Shown: positions 9,067-17,615, numbered from the stretch's first letter. The stretch is DNA of 64,000 nucleotides from Acinetobacter nosocomialis (GCA_025736915.1 CP107049.1:1984001-2048000); one strand, 5' to 3'. Numbers and translations: made by a program. The notes: generated from the sequence alone by a model not told the origin.

Positions 9067-9075
9067 TGTGGATAA
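9067..9075 (-). promoter_or_regulatory. Perfect DnaA box
   Basis: The minus strand reads TTATCCACA, identical to the consensus DnaA box, at the left edge of the repeat array. The surrounding AAAAGTTATCCACAG shares its AAGTTATCC core with the two other box-like sites in the array. Confidence 0.6.
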
Positions 9076-9088
9076 CTTTTATTAAGCT

Positions 9089-9151
9089 TTTTGAATTTAA
9101 ATAAAGGTTCTAATTTTGAATTTAAATAAAGGTTCTAATTTTGAATTTAAA
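9089..9151 (+). repeat. Tandem 25-bp repeat, about 2.5 copies
   Basis: Two identical 25-bp units (9089-9113 and 9114-9138), each starting TTTTGAATTTAAATAAAGG, are followed by a partial third up to about 9151. They form the left part of the GAATTTAAA array. Confidence 0.9.
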
Positions 9152-9193
9152 AAATCAAATAAGTCGTTTTGGTGATTTTGAATTTAAAATAAG

Positions 9194-9202
9194 TTATCCC
9201 CA
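9194..9202 (+). promoter_or_regulatory. DnaA-box-like site (one mismatch)
   Basis: TTATCCCCA differs from the DnaA consensus at one position and is preceded by AAG, as at the other two sites of the array. Confidence 0.4.
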
Positions 9203-9421
9203 ATGCTTAAAGTTTGAATTTAAATCTGGTGCTCCAGCTTGTGTTTGTTTTGAATTTAAAAAGATGTATGTTGTCTGGGTGGTGTTTTGAATTCAAAACT
9301 ACATCTAACTTTTAAATTTAAAACATGTATTCATGAGTAGCTAAGGCCTTATAGTTCGTAAGGATGATGAAAAGTATAAAGAATATAGTGTGTAAGGTAG
9401 TTTAGGTGTGGGTTTTATAAG

Positions 9422-9430
9422 TTATCCATA
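9422..9430 (+). promoter_or_regulatory. DnaA-box-like site (one mismatch)
   Basis: TTATCCATA differs from the DnaA consensus at one position and again follows AAG. It lies within the 139-bp interval of the array that has no GAATTTAAA copies. Confidence 0.4.
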
Positions 9431-9690
9431 GATGGATTGGGTTTAGGTTTTTAAATTTAAAGTGATATTTTGAATTTAAACTACAGGAGAGATTTTTGAA
9501 TTTAAAAACCAATTAATCTTGTGTAAGAAGTTTTAAATTCAAAACTAGATGTAAAATTTGAATTTAAAACTTTGGCAATGAATTTAAAGAAGTAATTATG
9601 AATTCAAATTTACGATTTCTCTCTGAAAATTTTGAGTCCATAATGGTATGGTACAGACAAATTTAAATTTAAAAATTGAACTAGGATAAT

Positions 9691-10989
9691 ATGCGACGTT
9701 TTTCTTGTATTGTTGGGTCTATATTTTTGGCAATGACTCAGGCTCAAGCAGAGCTGGTAATAAATGGTTCTACTTCTACAATATCTAGTAATGCGACTGT
9801 TCCAGTAACGAATAGCAATACTTATACGCCTAATAATAATTTCCAGAGTTGTTTAGCAAATTTACGTTCACAAGCAATTGCTGCTGGAGTTTCAGGTAGC
9901 ACTTATGACCGCTATACGCAAAATTTAACGCCAGACTACTCAGTAATTGATAAGTTAAATTATCAGCCAGAATTTTCTACACCGATTTGGGACTATTTAT
10001 CTGGTCTTGTAGATGAAGAGCGTGTTGAGCTTGGGAAACAAAAATTAGCGCAATATCGAGATGTTTTAAATCGTGCATCTCAAGCTTATGGCGTACCAGC
10101 TGAAACAATTGTAGCAGTGTGGGGTGTTGAAAGTAATTTTGGAGATATTTCTGGAAAATATCCTTTATTGCAAGCACTTGGAACATTAAGTTGTGAAGGG
10201 CGCCGACAAAGTTATTTCCGTACAGAATTTTTTGCCACTATGCGTATTTTACAACGTGGCGATTTAACCGAAGATCAACTTAAAGGCTCATGGGCTGGTG
10301 CATTTGGACATACACAGTTTATGCCATCAACTTATGAACGCTTAGCTGTTGATTTTGATGGTGATGGTCGCCGAGATTTAGTGTCGAGTACGGCAGATGC
10401 ATTGGCATCGACGGCTAATTTCTTAAATAAAGCGGGTTGGCAAACGGGAATGCCTTGGGGTTTTGAAGTCAAAATTCCGTCAGGTATGTCAATTGATGGA
10501 GAAGGACGCCGCTCTAAAAAATCATTGAGTAGCTGGAGTGCACGTGGAGTAACCCGAATTGATGGTACACCTTTAATTCAAGGTGCTTTGTCTGATAGTA
10601 CACCTGCCGGTTTAATGGCACCAGCAGGAGTAAATGGCCCAGTGTTTTTAGTATTTAAAAATTTTGATGCCATTTATAGCTATAACGCAGCCGAAAGTTA
10701 TGGACTTGCGATTGCACATTTATCTGATCGCTTAAAAGGGGGCAAGCCATTCATTGCTTCTTGGCCAACAGATGACCCAGGTACTTCTCGTGCAGAGCGT
10801 CGTGAGATTCAGCAATTTCTGATTAATCGTGGCTATGATATTGGTGCTGTAGATGGCTTAATTGGTGATAAAACACGTATTGCTATCCGCCAAGAGCAGA
10901 CTCGTTTAGGCTTAAATCCAACTGGACGGGCAGGGCAGCAAATTTTAAGAGCCTTCCGTCAAGAACAAGCCCGAAAAATGATGCAATAA
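9691..10989 (+). CDS. Lytic murein transglycosylase, MltB family, with peptidoglycan-binding domain
   Basis: A periplasmic enzyme expected to cleave the MurNAc-GlcNAc bond with 1,6-anhydro product formation. A signal peptide (residues 1-20, ending TQAQA) is followed by a Ser/Thr/Asn-rich linker. The SLT-like catalytic domain spans roughly residues 50-345, with the catalytic Glu in VWGVESNFGD (about E147) and the family motif GAFGHTQFMPSTY. A PG_binding_1 domain follows at the C-terminus (REIQQFLINRGYDIGAVDG). No lipobox is seen, so it is soluble rather than a lipoprotein like E. coli MltB. It is monocistronic; its promoter must lie within or next to the repeat array upstream. Product 1,6-anhydro-muropeptides would feed the AmpD/Mpl recycling route. 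Confidence 0.92.
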   Translation: MRRFSCIVGSIFLAMTQAQAELVINGSTSTISSNATVPVTNSNTYTPNNNFQSCLANLRSQAIAAGVSGSTYDRYTQNLTPDYSVIDKLNYQPEFSTPIWDYLSGLVDEERVELGKQKLAQYRDVLNRASQAYGVPAETIVAVWGVESNFGDISGKYPLLQALGTLSCEGRRQSYFRTEFFATMRILQRGDLTEDQLKGSWAGAFGHTQFMPSTYERLAVDFDGDGRRDLVSSTADALASTANFLNKAGWQTGMPWGFEVKIPSGMSIDGEGRRSKKSLSSWSARGVTRIDGTPLIQGALSDSTPAGLMAPAGVNGPVFLVFKNFDAIYSYNAAESYGLAIAHLSDRLKGGKPFIASWPTDDPGTSRAERREIQQFLINRGYDIGAVDGLIGDKTRIAIRQEQTRLGLNPTGRAGQQILRAFRQEQARKMMQ

Positions 10990-10999
10990 GGCATTAAAT

Positions 11000-11029
11000 A
11001 AAAAAGGTCTGCATATGCAGACCTTTTTT
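11000..11029 (+). terminator. Terminator of the transglycosylase gene
   Basis: A perfect AGGTCTGCA stem with A6 upstream and T6 downstream begins eleven bases after the stop codon. It may also stop the convergent hypothetical gene. Confidence 0.9.
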
Positions 11030-11050
11030 ATTTAGCAGTTAAACTATGGA

Positions 11051-11413
11051 TCAATCTAGCTTTACAGCTTCCAAAATGTCCAAAATAACTGAAGTGACAT
11101 CTTGGCTTAAATCACGATCATTAAAGATTTCATAAGCAGTAATAGTGACATCGGTGTCACTTGGTAACTGCTTCTGTTCTTCTTCAATTAAATGTTCGAT
11201 AGGTAGTAATGTCTGCTTAACTTCAAGATGTAAAATATCTTTATATTCAATATTTTCATCTTCAAGCTCAATTTCTTGCTCATTAAAGTAAGGCAGTAAA
11301 ATAGAATGAAGGTACGGTTTAAGTTCAATAATATCAAATAGTTCGATATCTCGAGTTTGTTCAATCGTACTAATGTGGTCATTTACTTCAATCAGGATAT
11401 GATAATAACTCAT
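11051..11413 (-). CDS. Hypothetical acidic protein, about 120 residues
   Basis: I do not recognise a family. The start MSYYHILIEV is preferred because GGAGA lies at good spacing, while the ATG four codons upstream has none. The protein is strongly acidic (many Glu and Asp), has no signal peptide or membrane segment, and is probably cytoplasmic. A predicted pattern of beta strand (YYHILIEVN) followed by helices and further strands is compatible with a small alpha/beta domain. It sits downstream of the two metzincin genes on the same strand but is separated from them by a long hairpin at 11480-11506. Confidence 0.6.
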   Translation of the reverse strand: MSYYHILIEVNDHISTIEQTRDIELFDIIELKPYLHSILLPYFNEQEIELEDENIEYKDILHLEVKQTLLPIEHLIEEEQKQLPSDTDVTITAYEIFNDRDLSQDVTSVILDILEAVKLD

Positions 11414-11479
11414 CTTGATCTCCATTCTATTTTAGACGGCTCTTACAACCACAATAACATGACTTTGACATGAATTTCG

Positions 11480-11506
11480 ATGTATCTATTTATAAAATAG
11501 ATACAT
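11480..11506. repeat. 12-bp perfect inverted repeat between protease and hypothetical gene
   Basis: ATGTATCTATTT and its exact complement are separated by only three bases. There is no T-tract on either side, so it may be a weak terminator, an RNA-processing hairpin or an operator. Confidence 0.6.
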
Positions 11507-11525
11507 CATTATGTCTCATATCTAA

Positions 11526-12431
11526 TTATTGAGGTAAAGCGTTTAATAGATCACGATCAGCGTCAGTTAAAATATCACTTTTTTTATCACTGTCTTTGCG
11601 AACTGAGTACATTAACGCGCCTGGTTGATTGCTATGTTTCAAGCCAAGCGCATGGCCTAACTCATGAGCAATCGTTAAACGTAAATCATCGATAGAGCTA
11701 TACTCATAGATTGTGATTTGTTTACCGTTATAAATGCCTTTCTTAAATACATCAGCTTGGGCATTTTGCTTAAACTGATTTAATGATTGATTGAACTGGT
11801 CATTAATCTGGTTAAAGTGATTAACCTTTTTGTTTAAGTCCGCAGCTTGCTGATTGTAAGCAGCAATATCTTTCTTTAAAGAAACAGTTTGTTTCTGTAA
11901 ATCTTTTTGAGTTTTCGCAAGAGATTTTGCTGTGTATTCAGGTGCTAATTTACCTTCATTAAATTGCATCATTTGTTGATCAAAATTCTTCAACTTCTCA
12001 TTTAAGATCTGTTTCTTGTTTTCAAGATCAGATTGAGTTTGACTTAAATTTTGCTTCAACTGCTTAATTTGCTGTTGTTCATCAACTACGCGTTGTTGAT
12101 CTTGTTTAAATTGAGCAGAGATTTTTTGACGCTGTTCTGAACGATTTTTGCTGTCATCGTATACAAGACGAATTTCTAACTTTGCATTTGGATCATAAGT
12201 AAAGTAATTTTTACCCGTACCTTCTTTCCAAATATCAGCAGCTTGCTGAGTAATCTGAATTAATTGATCTTGACTTAAACCAAAACGAGGATCGACTTCA
12301 GCAATTTTATATGTCAAATGTTGAGCATTTTTCTGCTGAACTTGAGTATTTGCAGAAGTAGCCAAGTGAGCATTGGCCTGAAAATTAGAAAAAGCAAAGG
12401 CTACGCCTAGTAACAAAGATGTTAAACGCAT
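11526..12431 (-). CDS. Exported matrixin-like zinc metalloprotease with internal coiled coil (copy 1)
   Basis: A 301-residue protein with a signal peptide (about residues 1-21, ending QANA). It has the metzincin zinc site HELGHALGLKH at 256-266 and a Met-turn GALMYS at about 272-276, so it should be an active zinc protease in the periplasm or outside the cell. Between the N-terminal strand region (IAEVDPRF...LEIRLVYDD) and the zinc helix lies a stretch of about 120 residues (roughly 95-225) rich in Gln, Lys, Leu and Glu, which looks like a coiled-coil hairpin. The insert is not part of the usual matrixin fold. A paralogue of the same architecture lies directly upstream. The substrate is unknown. 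Confidence 0.82.
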   Translation of the reverse strand: MRLTSLLLGVAFAFSNFQANAHLATSANTQVQQKNAQHLTYKIAEVDPRFGLSQDQLIQITQQAADIWKEGTGKNYFTYDPNAKLEIRLVYDDSKNRSEQRQKISAQFKQDQQRVVDEQQQIKQLKQNLSQTQSDLENKKQILNEKLKNFDQQMMQFNEGKLAPEYTAKSLAKTQKDLQKQTVSLKKDIAAYNQQAADLNKKVNHFNQINDQFNQSLNQFKQNAQADVFKKGIYNGKQITIYEYSSIDDLRLTIAHELGHALGLKHSNQPGALMYSVRKDSDKKSDILTDADRDLLNALPQ

Positions 12432-12515
12432 AATTGATGGGGGAGATTTAAAAAAAACGTATTATAAGAATATAAAGTGAAAAATCAATCAAAAAATATA
12501 CAATTTTGATAAATA

Positions 12516-12535
12516 AATGAGACTTTAGTCTCATT
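12516..12535 (-). terminator. Hairpin between the two metzincin genes
   Basis: ATGAGACT and its complement are separated by two bases. The downstream T-tract on the minus strand is interrupted, so this is only a probable terminator for the upstream copy. Confidence 0.45.
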
Positions 12536-12615
12536 ATTTTTTACCGTTTGCCAAATTATTTGTTAGTAAAATTTGAACAGTTTTAATTTTATTTAGTTTA
12601 TTTAATCAGTTAGTT

Positions 12616-13509
12616 TTAATGATTTTCGTTATTAGAACTATAAAATGAACTCAGTAAGTCTAAATCTGCATGCGTTAATTTGAAGTTATGAATATCTTGC
12701 TCTTTTAAACGAGGATACATTAAAGATTTAGGGTCAGTAGTGTGTTTTAGTCCCAGTGCATGTCCAAATTCATGGGCAAGTGTTAGACGCAAATCATCAA
12801 ATGAATTAAAACCATAAATTTGAATCTGATTTTGACTGAATAAACCTTTGTGAAAAGTCTCTGGACTAGCCGTTGTACTTAAATTAAATTGTTTAATAGA
12901 TTGACTAAGCAGACTTTGCTGTTGATTTATTTGCTTAATTTGTGCATTAAGATTTTCTATTTTATTGTTATGTTGAGAAAATTTTGTTTTTAACTTTAAT
13001 GATAATTCGGTTAGCTCTGCTTGACGTTTAATTAAATCAGCTTGTTTAAATTTACTATTATCTCCTTGGTTAAAAAGAGTTACATCCTTTTGATATTGTT
13101 CAAATCTATTATTTAGTTCCTCTTTTGCTTCATGCAAAAGAGCAGTTTCCTGATCTATTTGTTGTTTAGATAATAGAACAGCTTTATTTTTTTCTCGCAA
13201 TTCTTCCTGCTGTTGTAATAACTTATTTATATTAATTTTTCTTTCATTTTGAACAGCTTGATAATCATCAAACACTAAATTAATTGTAAGTTCTGCTTGT
13301 GGGTCATAAATAAAATAAGTTTTTCCTGTCTCTTTCTGCCAAATCCCAGCAGCTTCTTGACCAATTTGAATAAATTGTTCCTTAGTAATATGAAAACGTG
13401 GATCTATATAATCAATCTTGTATTTTAGAGGTTGATTAAAAGAAATAGTTGATAAACGGCTTTGAGCAAAAGCAACTGTGTATAAGCTCATACTTAAGTA
13501 AAAGCTCAT
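12616..13509 (-). CDS. Exported matrixin-like zinc metalloprotease with internal coiled coil (copy 2)
   Basis: A paralogue of the neighbouring gene with the same plan in 297 residues. A hydrophobic N-terminus ends around TVAFAQS. The N-terminal block matches copy 1 (KIDYIDPRFHITKEQFIQI, then FIYDPQAELTINLVFDDY), followed by a long Gln/Lys/Asn/Leu-rich coiled-coil segment. The zinc site HEFGHALGLKH is at 246-256 and a Met-turn SLMYP follows around 262-266. All catalytic residues are intact in both copies, while the coiled-coil parts have diverged strongly, suggesting the insert is free to change or recognises different partners. The AT-rich upstream region differs from that of copy 1, so the two may be expressed separately. 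Confidence 0.82.
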   Translation of the reverse strand: MSFYLSMSLYTVAFAQSRLSTISFNQPLKYKIDYIDPRFHITKEQFIQIGQEAAGIWQKETGKTYFIYDPQAELTINLVFDDYQAVQNERKININKLLQQQEELREKNKAVLLSKQQIDQETALLHEAKEELNNRFEQYQKDVTLFNQGDNSKFKQADLIKRQAELTELSLKLKTKFSQHNNKIENLNAQIKQINQQQSLLSQSIKQFNLSTTASPETFHKGLFSQNQIQIYGFNSFDDLRLTLAHEFGHALGLKHTTDPKSLMYPRLKEQDIHNFKLTHADLDLLSSFYSSNNENH

Positions 13510-13822
13510 TCCCCACCATAGAAATTTTTTCGTGGCAAAAATAAAAATATAAATAAATTCTTATTGTTAGTAAGTAATTCGGATCCGTCAAAGTGATAAT
13601 GGAGACCAGAGTTGGTGGTTGTTTTGTGATCTTGCTAAAGAAAGGGAAGGGATAAATCTATTTATTTGGCACTAATGGAAAATTTAATGAATTTAATAAC
13701 AGTGATTTTAATTTTTTAAAATAATTATAAATAATAAAAAGTTAATTTTAATAATTGACTATTTTGACTGCAAAATAACCAAATTGATATAAAAACAATA
13801 ATTGTTTCTTTTTGTAACTCAT
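13510..13822. other. AT-rich intergenic stretch, nothing recognised
   Basis: This gap between the metzincin copy 2 start and the dnaK terminator holds no ORF of credible quality and no RNA motif I recognise. The promoter of the protease gene should lie here. Confidence 0.5.
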
Positions 13823-13850
13823 AAAAAACCGCGCTTTCGCGCGGTCTTTT
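13823..13850 (-). terminator. Terminator of grpE-dnaK
   Basis: A GC-rich stem (ACCGCGC with GCGCGGT) lies 13 bases after the dnaK stop and is followed by a T6 run on the minus strand. Confidence 0.9.
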
Positions 13851-13863
13851 CTAAAGAGACAAA

Positions 13864-15804
13864 TTATTTTTTGTCATCTTTTACTTCTGTGAATTCAGCA
13901 TCTACAACGCCATCATCAGCTTTTTGTTGACCCGCATCGCCACCTTGGAATGCATTAGGATCAAAACCTTCAGCACCACCAGCTTGTTGTGCTTGTTCAT
14001 AAGCACGTTGAGTGATCGGCATCAAGATGTTTTGTAAAGCTTCAGTTTTTGCTTTGATCGCTTCAACATCATTTTCTTTAGTTGCTGCTTCAAGTTCAGA
14101 AACCGCTGTGCTTACCGCTGTTTTTTCATCTTCAGTCACTTTGTCACCAAGATCTTTAACAGCTTTGTTCGAGCTTGAAATTAATGCATCAGCTTCGTTA
14201 CGAGCTTTTGCAAGTTCTTCAAACTTACGGTCTTCTTCAGCATTCGCTTCAGCATCTCTAATCATCGCTTCGATTTCAGCATCAGATAAACCTGAGTTTG
14301 CTTTAATCTGAATCGATTGCTCTTTACCAGTGCTCTTATCTTTCGCAGATACTTTCAAGATACCATCAGCGTTGATGTCAAACGATACTTCAATTTGCGG
14401 CACACCACGTGGAGCAGGTGGGATATCGCCTAATTGGAAGTTACCCAACAATTTGTTTTGTTGAGCCATTTTACGTTCACCTTGGTAAACCGAAATATCT
14501 ACAGCTGGTTGGTTATCAGCAGCAGTAGAGAACACTTGTGATTTCTTCGCAGGAATCGTCGTGTTTTTCTCAATGATTGGTGTTAATACACCACCCATTG
14601 TTTCAATACCTAAAGTTAATGGTGTTACGTCAAGAAGCAATACGTCATTCTTGTCACCAGACAATACAGCACCTTGAATTGCAGCACCGATTGCAACTGC
14701 TTCGTCAGGGTTCACGTCTTTACGTGGCTCTTTACCAAAGAATTCTTGTACTTTTTGTTGTACAAGTGGCATACGAGACTGACCACCAACCAAGATTACG
14801 TCAGAGATGTCAGAAGTCGAAAGACCAGCATCTTTAAGAGCAATACGGCAAGGTTCAATTGTACGAGCAACTAAGTCAGCAACTAAACCTTCAAGTTTTG
14901 CACGAGTTACGTTGATCACTAAGTGTTTAGGACCAGTCGCATCAGCCGTGATGTATGGAAGGTTGATTTCAGTTGCATTAGATGAAGAAAGCTCGATTTT
15001 TGCTTTTTCAGCAGCTTCTTTCAAACGTTGTAACGCAAGTGGATCATTTTTCAAGTTCACACTTTGTTCTTTCTTGAATTCTTCAACCAAGTATTCAATT
15101 AATGCGTTATCAAAGTCTTCACCACCAAGGAAAGTATCACCGTTAGTTGATAACACTTCGATTTGTTGGTCGCCATCAAGGTCTGCGATTTCAATGATAG
15201 ATACGTCAAAAGTACCACCACCTAGGTCGTAAACTGCAACTTTACGGTCGCCTTCTTTTTTGTCCATACCGAACGCAAGTGCAGCAGCAGTTGGTTCGTT
15301 AATGATACGTTTAACATCTAAACCAGCAATTTTACCTGCATCTTTAGTTGCTTGACGTTGAGCATCGTTAAAGTAAGCAGGAACAGTAATAACTGCTTCT
15401 GTAACTGTTTCACCTAAATAATCTTCTGCAGTTTTCTTCATCTTTTTCAAGATTTCAGCAGAGATTTGTTGAGGTGCTAGTTTTTTATCGTTTACTTCAA
15501 CCCAAGCATCGCCATTGTCTGCTTTGATGATTTTATACGGTACAAGACCAATGTCTTTTTGTACTGCTTGATCTTCATAACGACGACCAATTAAACGCTT
15601 GATTGCGAATAATGTGTTTTTAGGGTTTGTTACTGCCTGACGCTTAGCGCTTTGACCAACTAAGATCTCGCCATCTTTATAAGCAATGATCGATGGAGTT
15701 GTACGTGCGCCTTCAGCGTTTTCGATTACTTTTACTTTATCGCCTTCAAGTACAGCAACACATGAGTTGGTAGTACCTAAGTCAATACCAATAATTTTTG
15801 CCAT
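13864..15804 (-). CDS. dnaK: Chaperone DnaK (Hsp70)
   Basis: ATP-dependent Hsp70 chaperone working with GrpE (encoded upstream) and DnaJ, which is not in this window. The start [15 protein letters not shown] is chosen since AGAGGA precedes it; the ten extra residues of the longer frame have no ribosome site. The 646-residue protein has the phosphate-1 loop GIDLGTTNS and the connecting motif [17 protein letters not shown]. It also has [11 protein letters not shown], the [11 protein letters not shown] linker region, a substrate-binding domain and a helical lid ending in a Gly/Gln-rich tail with the terminal [11 protein letters not shown] heat-shock-type promoter lies just upstream, in addition to read-through from grpE. 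Confidence 0.98.
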   Translation of the reverse strand: MAKIIGIDLGTTNSCVAVLEGDKVKVIENAEGARTTPSIIAYKDGEILVGQSAKRQAVTNPKNTLFAIKRLIGRRYEDQAVQKDIGLVPYKIIKADNGDAWVEVNDKKLAPQQISAEILKKMKKTAEDYLGETVTEAVITVPAYFNDAQRQATKDAGKIAGLDVKRIINEPTAAALAFGMDKKEGDRKVAVYDLGGGTFDVSIIEIADLDGDQQIEVLSTNGDTFLGGEDFDNALIEYLVEEFKKEQSVNLKNDPLALQRLKEAAEKAKIELSSSNATEINLPYITADATGPKHLVINVTRAKLEGLVADLVARTIEPCRIALKDAGLSTSDISDVILVGGQSRMPLVQQKVQEFFGKEPRKDVNPDEAVAIGAAIQGAVLSGDKNDVLLLDVTPLTLGIETMGGVLTPIIEKNTTIPAKKSQVFSTAADNQPAVDISVYQGERKMAQQNKLLGNFQLGDIPPAPRGVPQIEVSFDINADGILKVSAKDKSTGKEQSIQIKANSGLSDAEIEAMIRDAEANAEEDRKFEELAKARNEADALISSSNKAVKDLGDKVTEDEKTAVSTAVSELEAATKENDVEAIKAKTEALQNILMPITQRAYEQAQQAGGAEGFDPNAFQGGDAGQQKADDGVVDAEFTEVKDDKK

Positions 15805-15852
15805 TTGGTGTGTTCCTCTAAAATTCTGTTGCAATGTTTTGCTTGTTATTCG

Positions 15853-15880
15853 ATATGAGAGTCAATCGGTTTTTTTCAAG
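15853..15880 (-). promoter_or_regulatory. Candidate sigma-32 (RpoH) promoter of dnaK
   Basis: The minus strand carries CTTGAAA at 15880-15874, a perfect heat-shock -35 element. TCTCATAT lies at 15860-15853 after a 13-base spacer and resembles the CCCCATNT -10. It would start dnaK transcription about 40 bases before the start codon. A short hairpin (15931-15948) after grpE has no T-tract and would let some read-through continue. Confidence 0.65.
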
Positions 15881-15956
15881 CATTTTTATGAAAAAAAATC
15901 AAAAAACTCTCAAATTCTTGTGCTTTTAGCAAAGCGATGCTTCGCTTTTGTTCGTT

Positions 15957-16511
15957 TTATTGACCAACCATAACCATAGCAGGGCGCAACAAGCGACCAT
16001 TTAAGGTATAGCCTTTTTGTAAAACGGTGCCGATTTCATTGGCTTTGGCATTTGGATCAATACCAACAGCTTGGTGTAAATCTGCGTTGAAACCATTTTG
16101 AGTATCAGCTTCTACAACGCCAAATTTCTCAAGAGTCGTTAACAATGACTTCAAAGTTAACTTAATACCTTCAAGTACAGGTGTTTCTTCGCCACCAGCA
16201 GCTTGAATTGCACGTTCTAAATTGTCGACAGAATCCAACAATTCTTTGGCAAATTTTTCAAGCACAGTTTCTTTATGCTTCTCAGACTCACGTTGAATAC
16301 GCTCTACACTTTTTTGCGCTTCGTAAACTGCATTGGCAGTACGAGCTTTTTCAAGTTTAAGATTTTCTTCTAGTTTAGTGATTTGCGCTTGTAAAGATTC
16401 AACGGTAACGTCGTTTGCTTGCTCTACACCTTCAGCCTGAGTTTGCTCGTTAGATTGCTCAGCTTGCTCATTTTGAATGTCTTGAGCTTGCTCGTTTTGC
16501 TCATTAGCCAT
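15957..16511 (-). CDS. grpE: Nucleotide exchange factor GrpE
   Basis: GrpE releases ADP from DnaK and acts as a thermosensor of the chaperone cycle. The start [10 protein letters not shown] (184 residues) has GGAG upstream; the longer frame adds an unlikely 11-residue leader. The acidic Gln/Glu-rich N-terminus is followed by a long helix (about residues 40-95), as in the GrpE dimer stalk. The conserved C-terminal beta domain has [23 protein letters not shown] spacing and the ending [17 protein letters not shown]. dnaK follows on the same strand after 152 bases. Confidence 0.96.
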   Translation of the reverse strand: MANEQNEQAQDIQNEQAEQSNEQTQAEGVEQANDVTVESLQAQITKLEENLKLEKARTANAVYEAQKSVERIQRESEKHKETVLEKFAKELLDSVDNLERAIQAAGGEETPVLEGIKLTLKSLLTTLEKFGVVEADTQNGFNADLHQAVGIDPNAKANEIGTVLQKGYTLNGRLLRPAMVMVGQ

Positions 16512-16626
16512 TGATGATCTCCGTTTAAATGGGTTTTTAAACATGTACAGTCCTTTTTGGCATCAGTATTTACTGTGTAAAACCTGAACTGCCATGCATA
16601 TGCTGTAATTCATTAATAGGGATGAA

Positions 16627-16652
16627 GTATGGGCATTGCCTAAAAATTCAAG
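16627..16652 (-). promoter_or_regulatory. Candidate sigma-32 (RpoH) promoter of grpE
   Basis: The minus strand reads CTTGAAT (16652-16646), an 11-base spacer, then GCCCATAC (16634-16627), close to the heat-shock consensus CTTGAAA / CCCCATNT. It implies a leader of about 110 bases before the grpE start. Confidence 0.65.
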
Positions 16653-16674
16653 CGTACACGGCAATTTAAAGCTT

Positions 16675-17568
16675 TTAATTTTGCGGTTTTAAGTAAAAAT
16701 CCAGATTTTCGATCATAAAAGCTATAAATTCTTGAGTGATTCGGGGTAAATGTTGTCTAGAAGCATACACAACCGACAAACTTAACTCAGGAGCCGTAAA
16801 ATTTTTAAATAAAGCCGTCAGGCGTTTTTCTTTTAAATCTTTCTCAACTAATAATGACGGTAACATCGCAACTCCCTGAGCATGTAAGCACATATCGTAA
16901 AGCGCGTTCACATCATTACTTTTAAAAGTAACATTTAAAGGATAGTTCTGAGGTTGCTGTTCATTATCAAAAAGTGTCCAGAATTGATGCTGGCTATGGT
17001 GAGCAATACATTCATGCTGAATAAGTTGACGAGGATGGAGCAGGGGGCTGTGCTGTTTTAAATAATCAGGATGAGCACAGAAAACAGACTCAATCTGACA
17101 AACTGGCCGAGCAATTAAACCATCAGCTACCTTTTGAGTAATACGTAGCGCCAAATCCACTTGTGCGTCTATAAGATCAATTGTGCTTTCAGTTAGGTAA
17201 ACATCAAACTGAATATGAGGATGCTGTCGCTTAAATTGACGAATACATTCTGCTACCCCAAGTTCAAATAAAAATAAACCGCATGTAAAACGGATTGTAC
17301 CGTTATGTTGCTCAGGCGCTGCGAGCTCTTGTAAAAGTTGTTGTTGCTGTAAAATATTTTCACAGTAGAGCAGAGCTTTTTCACCTGCGGGAGTAAGAGA
17401 TATTTTTCGGGTATTTCTCTGAAAAAGTCGAGTTGAGAACGTGTGTTCAAGGTGCTCAAGATAACGCGAAACCATGGCACGAGAATAATTAAGATGCTCT
17501 GCGGCTTTAGTCAAATTGCCATGTTGTGCAATAGAAACAAAGACCTGAATCGCTTTTAAAGTGTCCAT
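16675..17568 (-). CDS. LysR family transcriptional regulator
   Basis: A 297-residue LysR regulator. The N-terminal winged helix-turn-helix spans about residues 1-60 (AIQVFVSIAQHGNLTKAAE, then YSRAMVSRYLEHLE). A substrate-binding-like effector domain (about 90-290) follows. The HTH variant with SRAMVSRYLEHLE resembles the subgroup of LysR proteins with AphB/PA0477-like domains (e.g. close to YafC/DmlR type). It is divergent from an MBL-fold gene with 107 bp between starts and an inverted repeat in that gap, so the MBL gene is the likely target. The inducer is unknown. Confidence 0.88.
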   Translation of the reverse strand: MDTLKAIQVFVSIAQHGNLTKAAEHLNYSRAMVSRYLEHLEHTFSTRLFQRNTRKISLTPAGEKALLYCENILQQQQLLQELAAPEQHNGTIRFTCGLFLFELGVAECIRQFKRQHPHIQFDVYLTESTIDLIDAQVDLALRITQKVADGLIARPVCQIESVFCAHPDYLKQHSPLLHPRQLIQHECIAHHSQHQFWTLFDNEQQPQNYPLNVTFKSNDVNALYDMCLHAQGVAMLPSLLVEKDLKEKRLTALFKNFTAPELSLSVVYASRQHLPRITQEFIAFMIENLDFYLKPQN

Positions 17569-17615
17569 ATGTCTAGCTATTATTACAATATATGCAACAG
17601 TTTATCTTAAATTAG

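Larger units (their letters stand above)
9030..9673 (+). repeat. Iteron-like array of GAATTTAAA-type repeats, gene-free region
   Basis: The 670 bp between purK and the transglycosylase gene have no credible ORF. GAATTTAAA occurs ten times exactly and always on the + strand, at 9093, 9118, 9143, 9180, 9216, 9252, 9472, 9498, 9560 and 9580. Near copies (GAATTCAAA or AAATTTAAA/AAATTCAAA) lie at 9030, 9289, 9314, 9453, 9535, 9600, 9659 and 9665. Consecutive spacings from 9093 are 25, 25, 37, 36, 36, 37 and 25 bp, and later 26, 37, 25, 20 and 20 bp. Three DnaA-box-like sites are interspersed. This is the organisation of protein-binding direct repeats in replication origins; the actual function is inferred, not shown. 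Confidence 0.8.

Noticed and set aside
9030..9673. CRISPR array
   Set aside because: The repeated unit is only about 9-12 bp and the intervals of 11-28 bp are AT-rich and partly identical (25-bp tandem copies); no cas genes are near.
14012..15232. Long + strand frames of up to 141 codons opposite dnaK
   Set aside because: Shadows of the strongly biased dnaK codons; composition is Ser/Arg/Leu-rich nonsense with no start signal.
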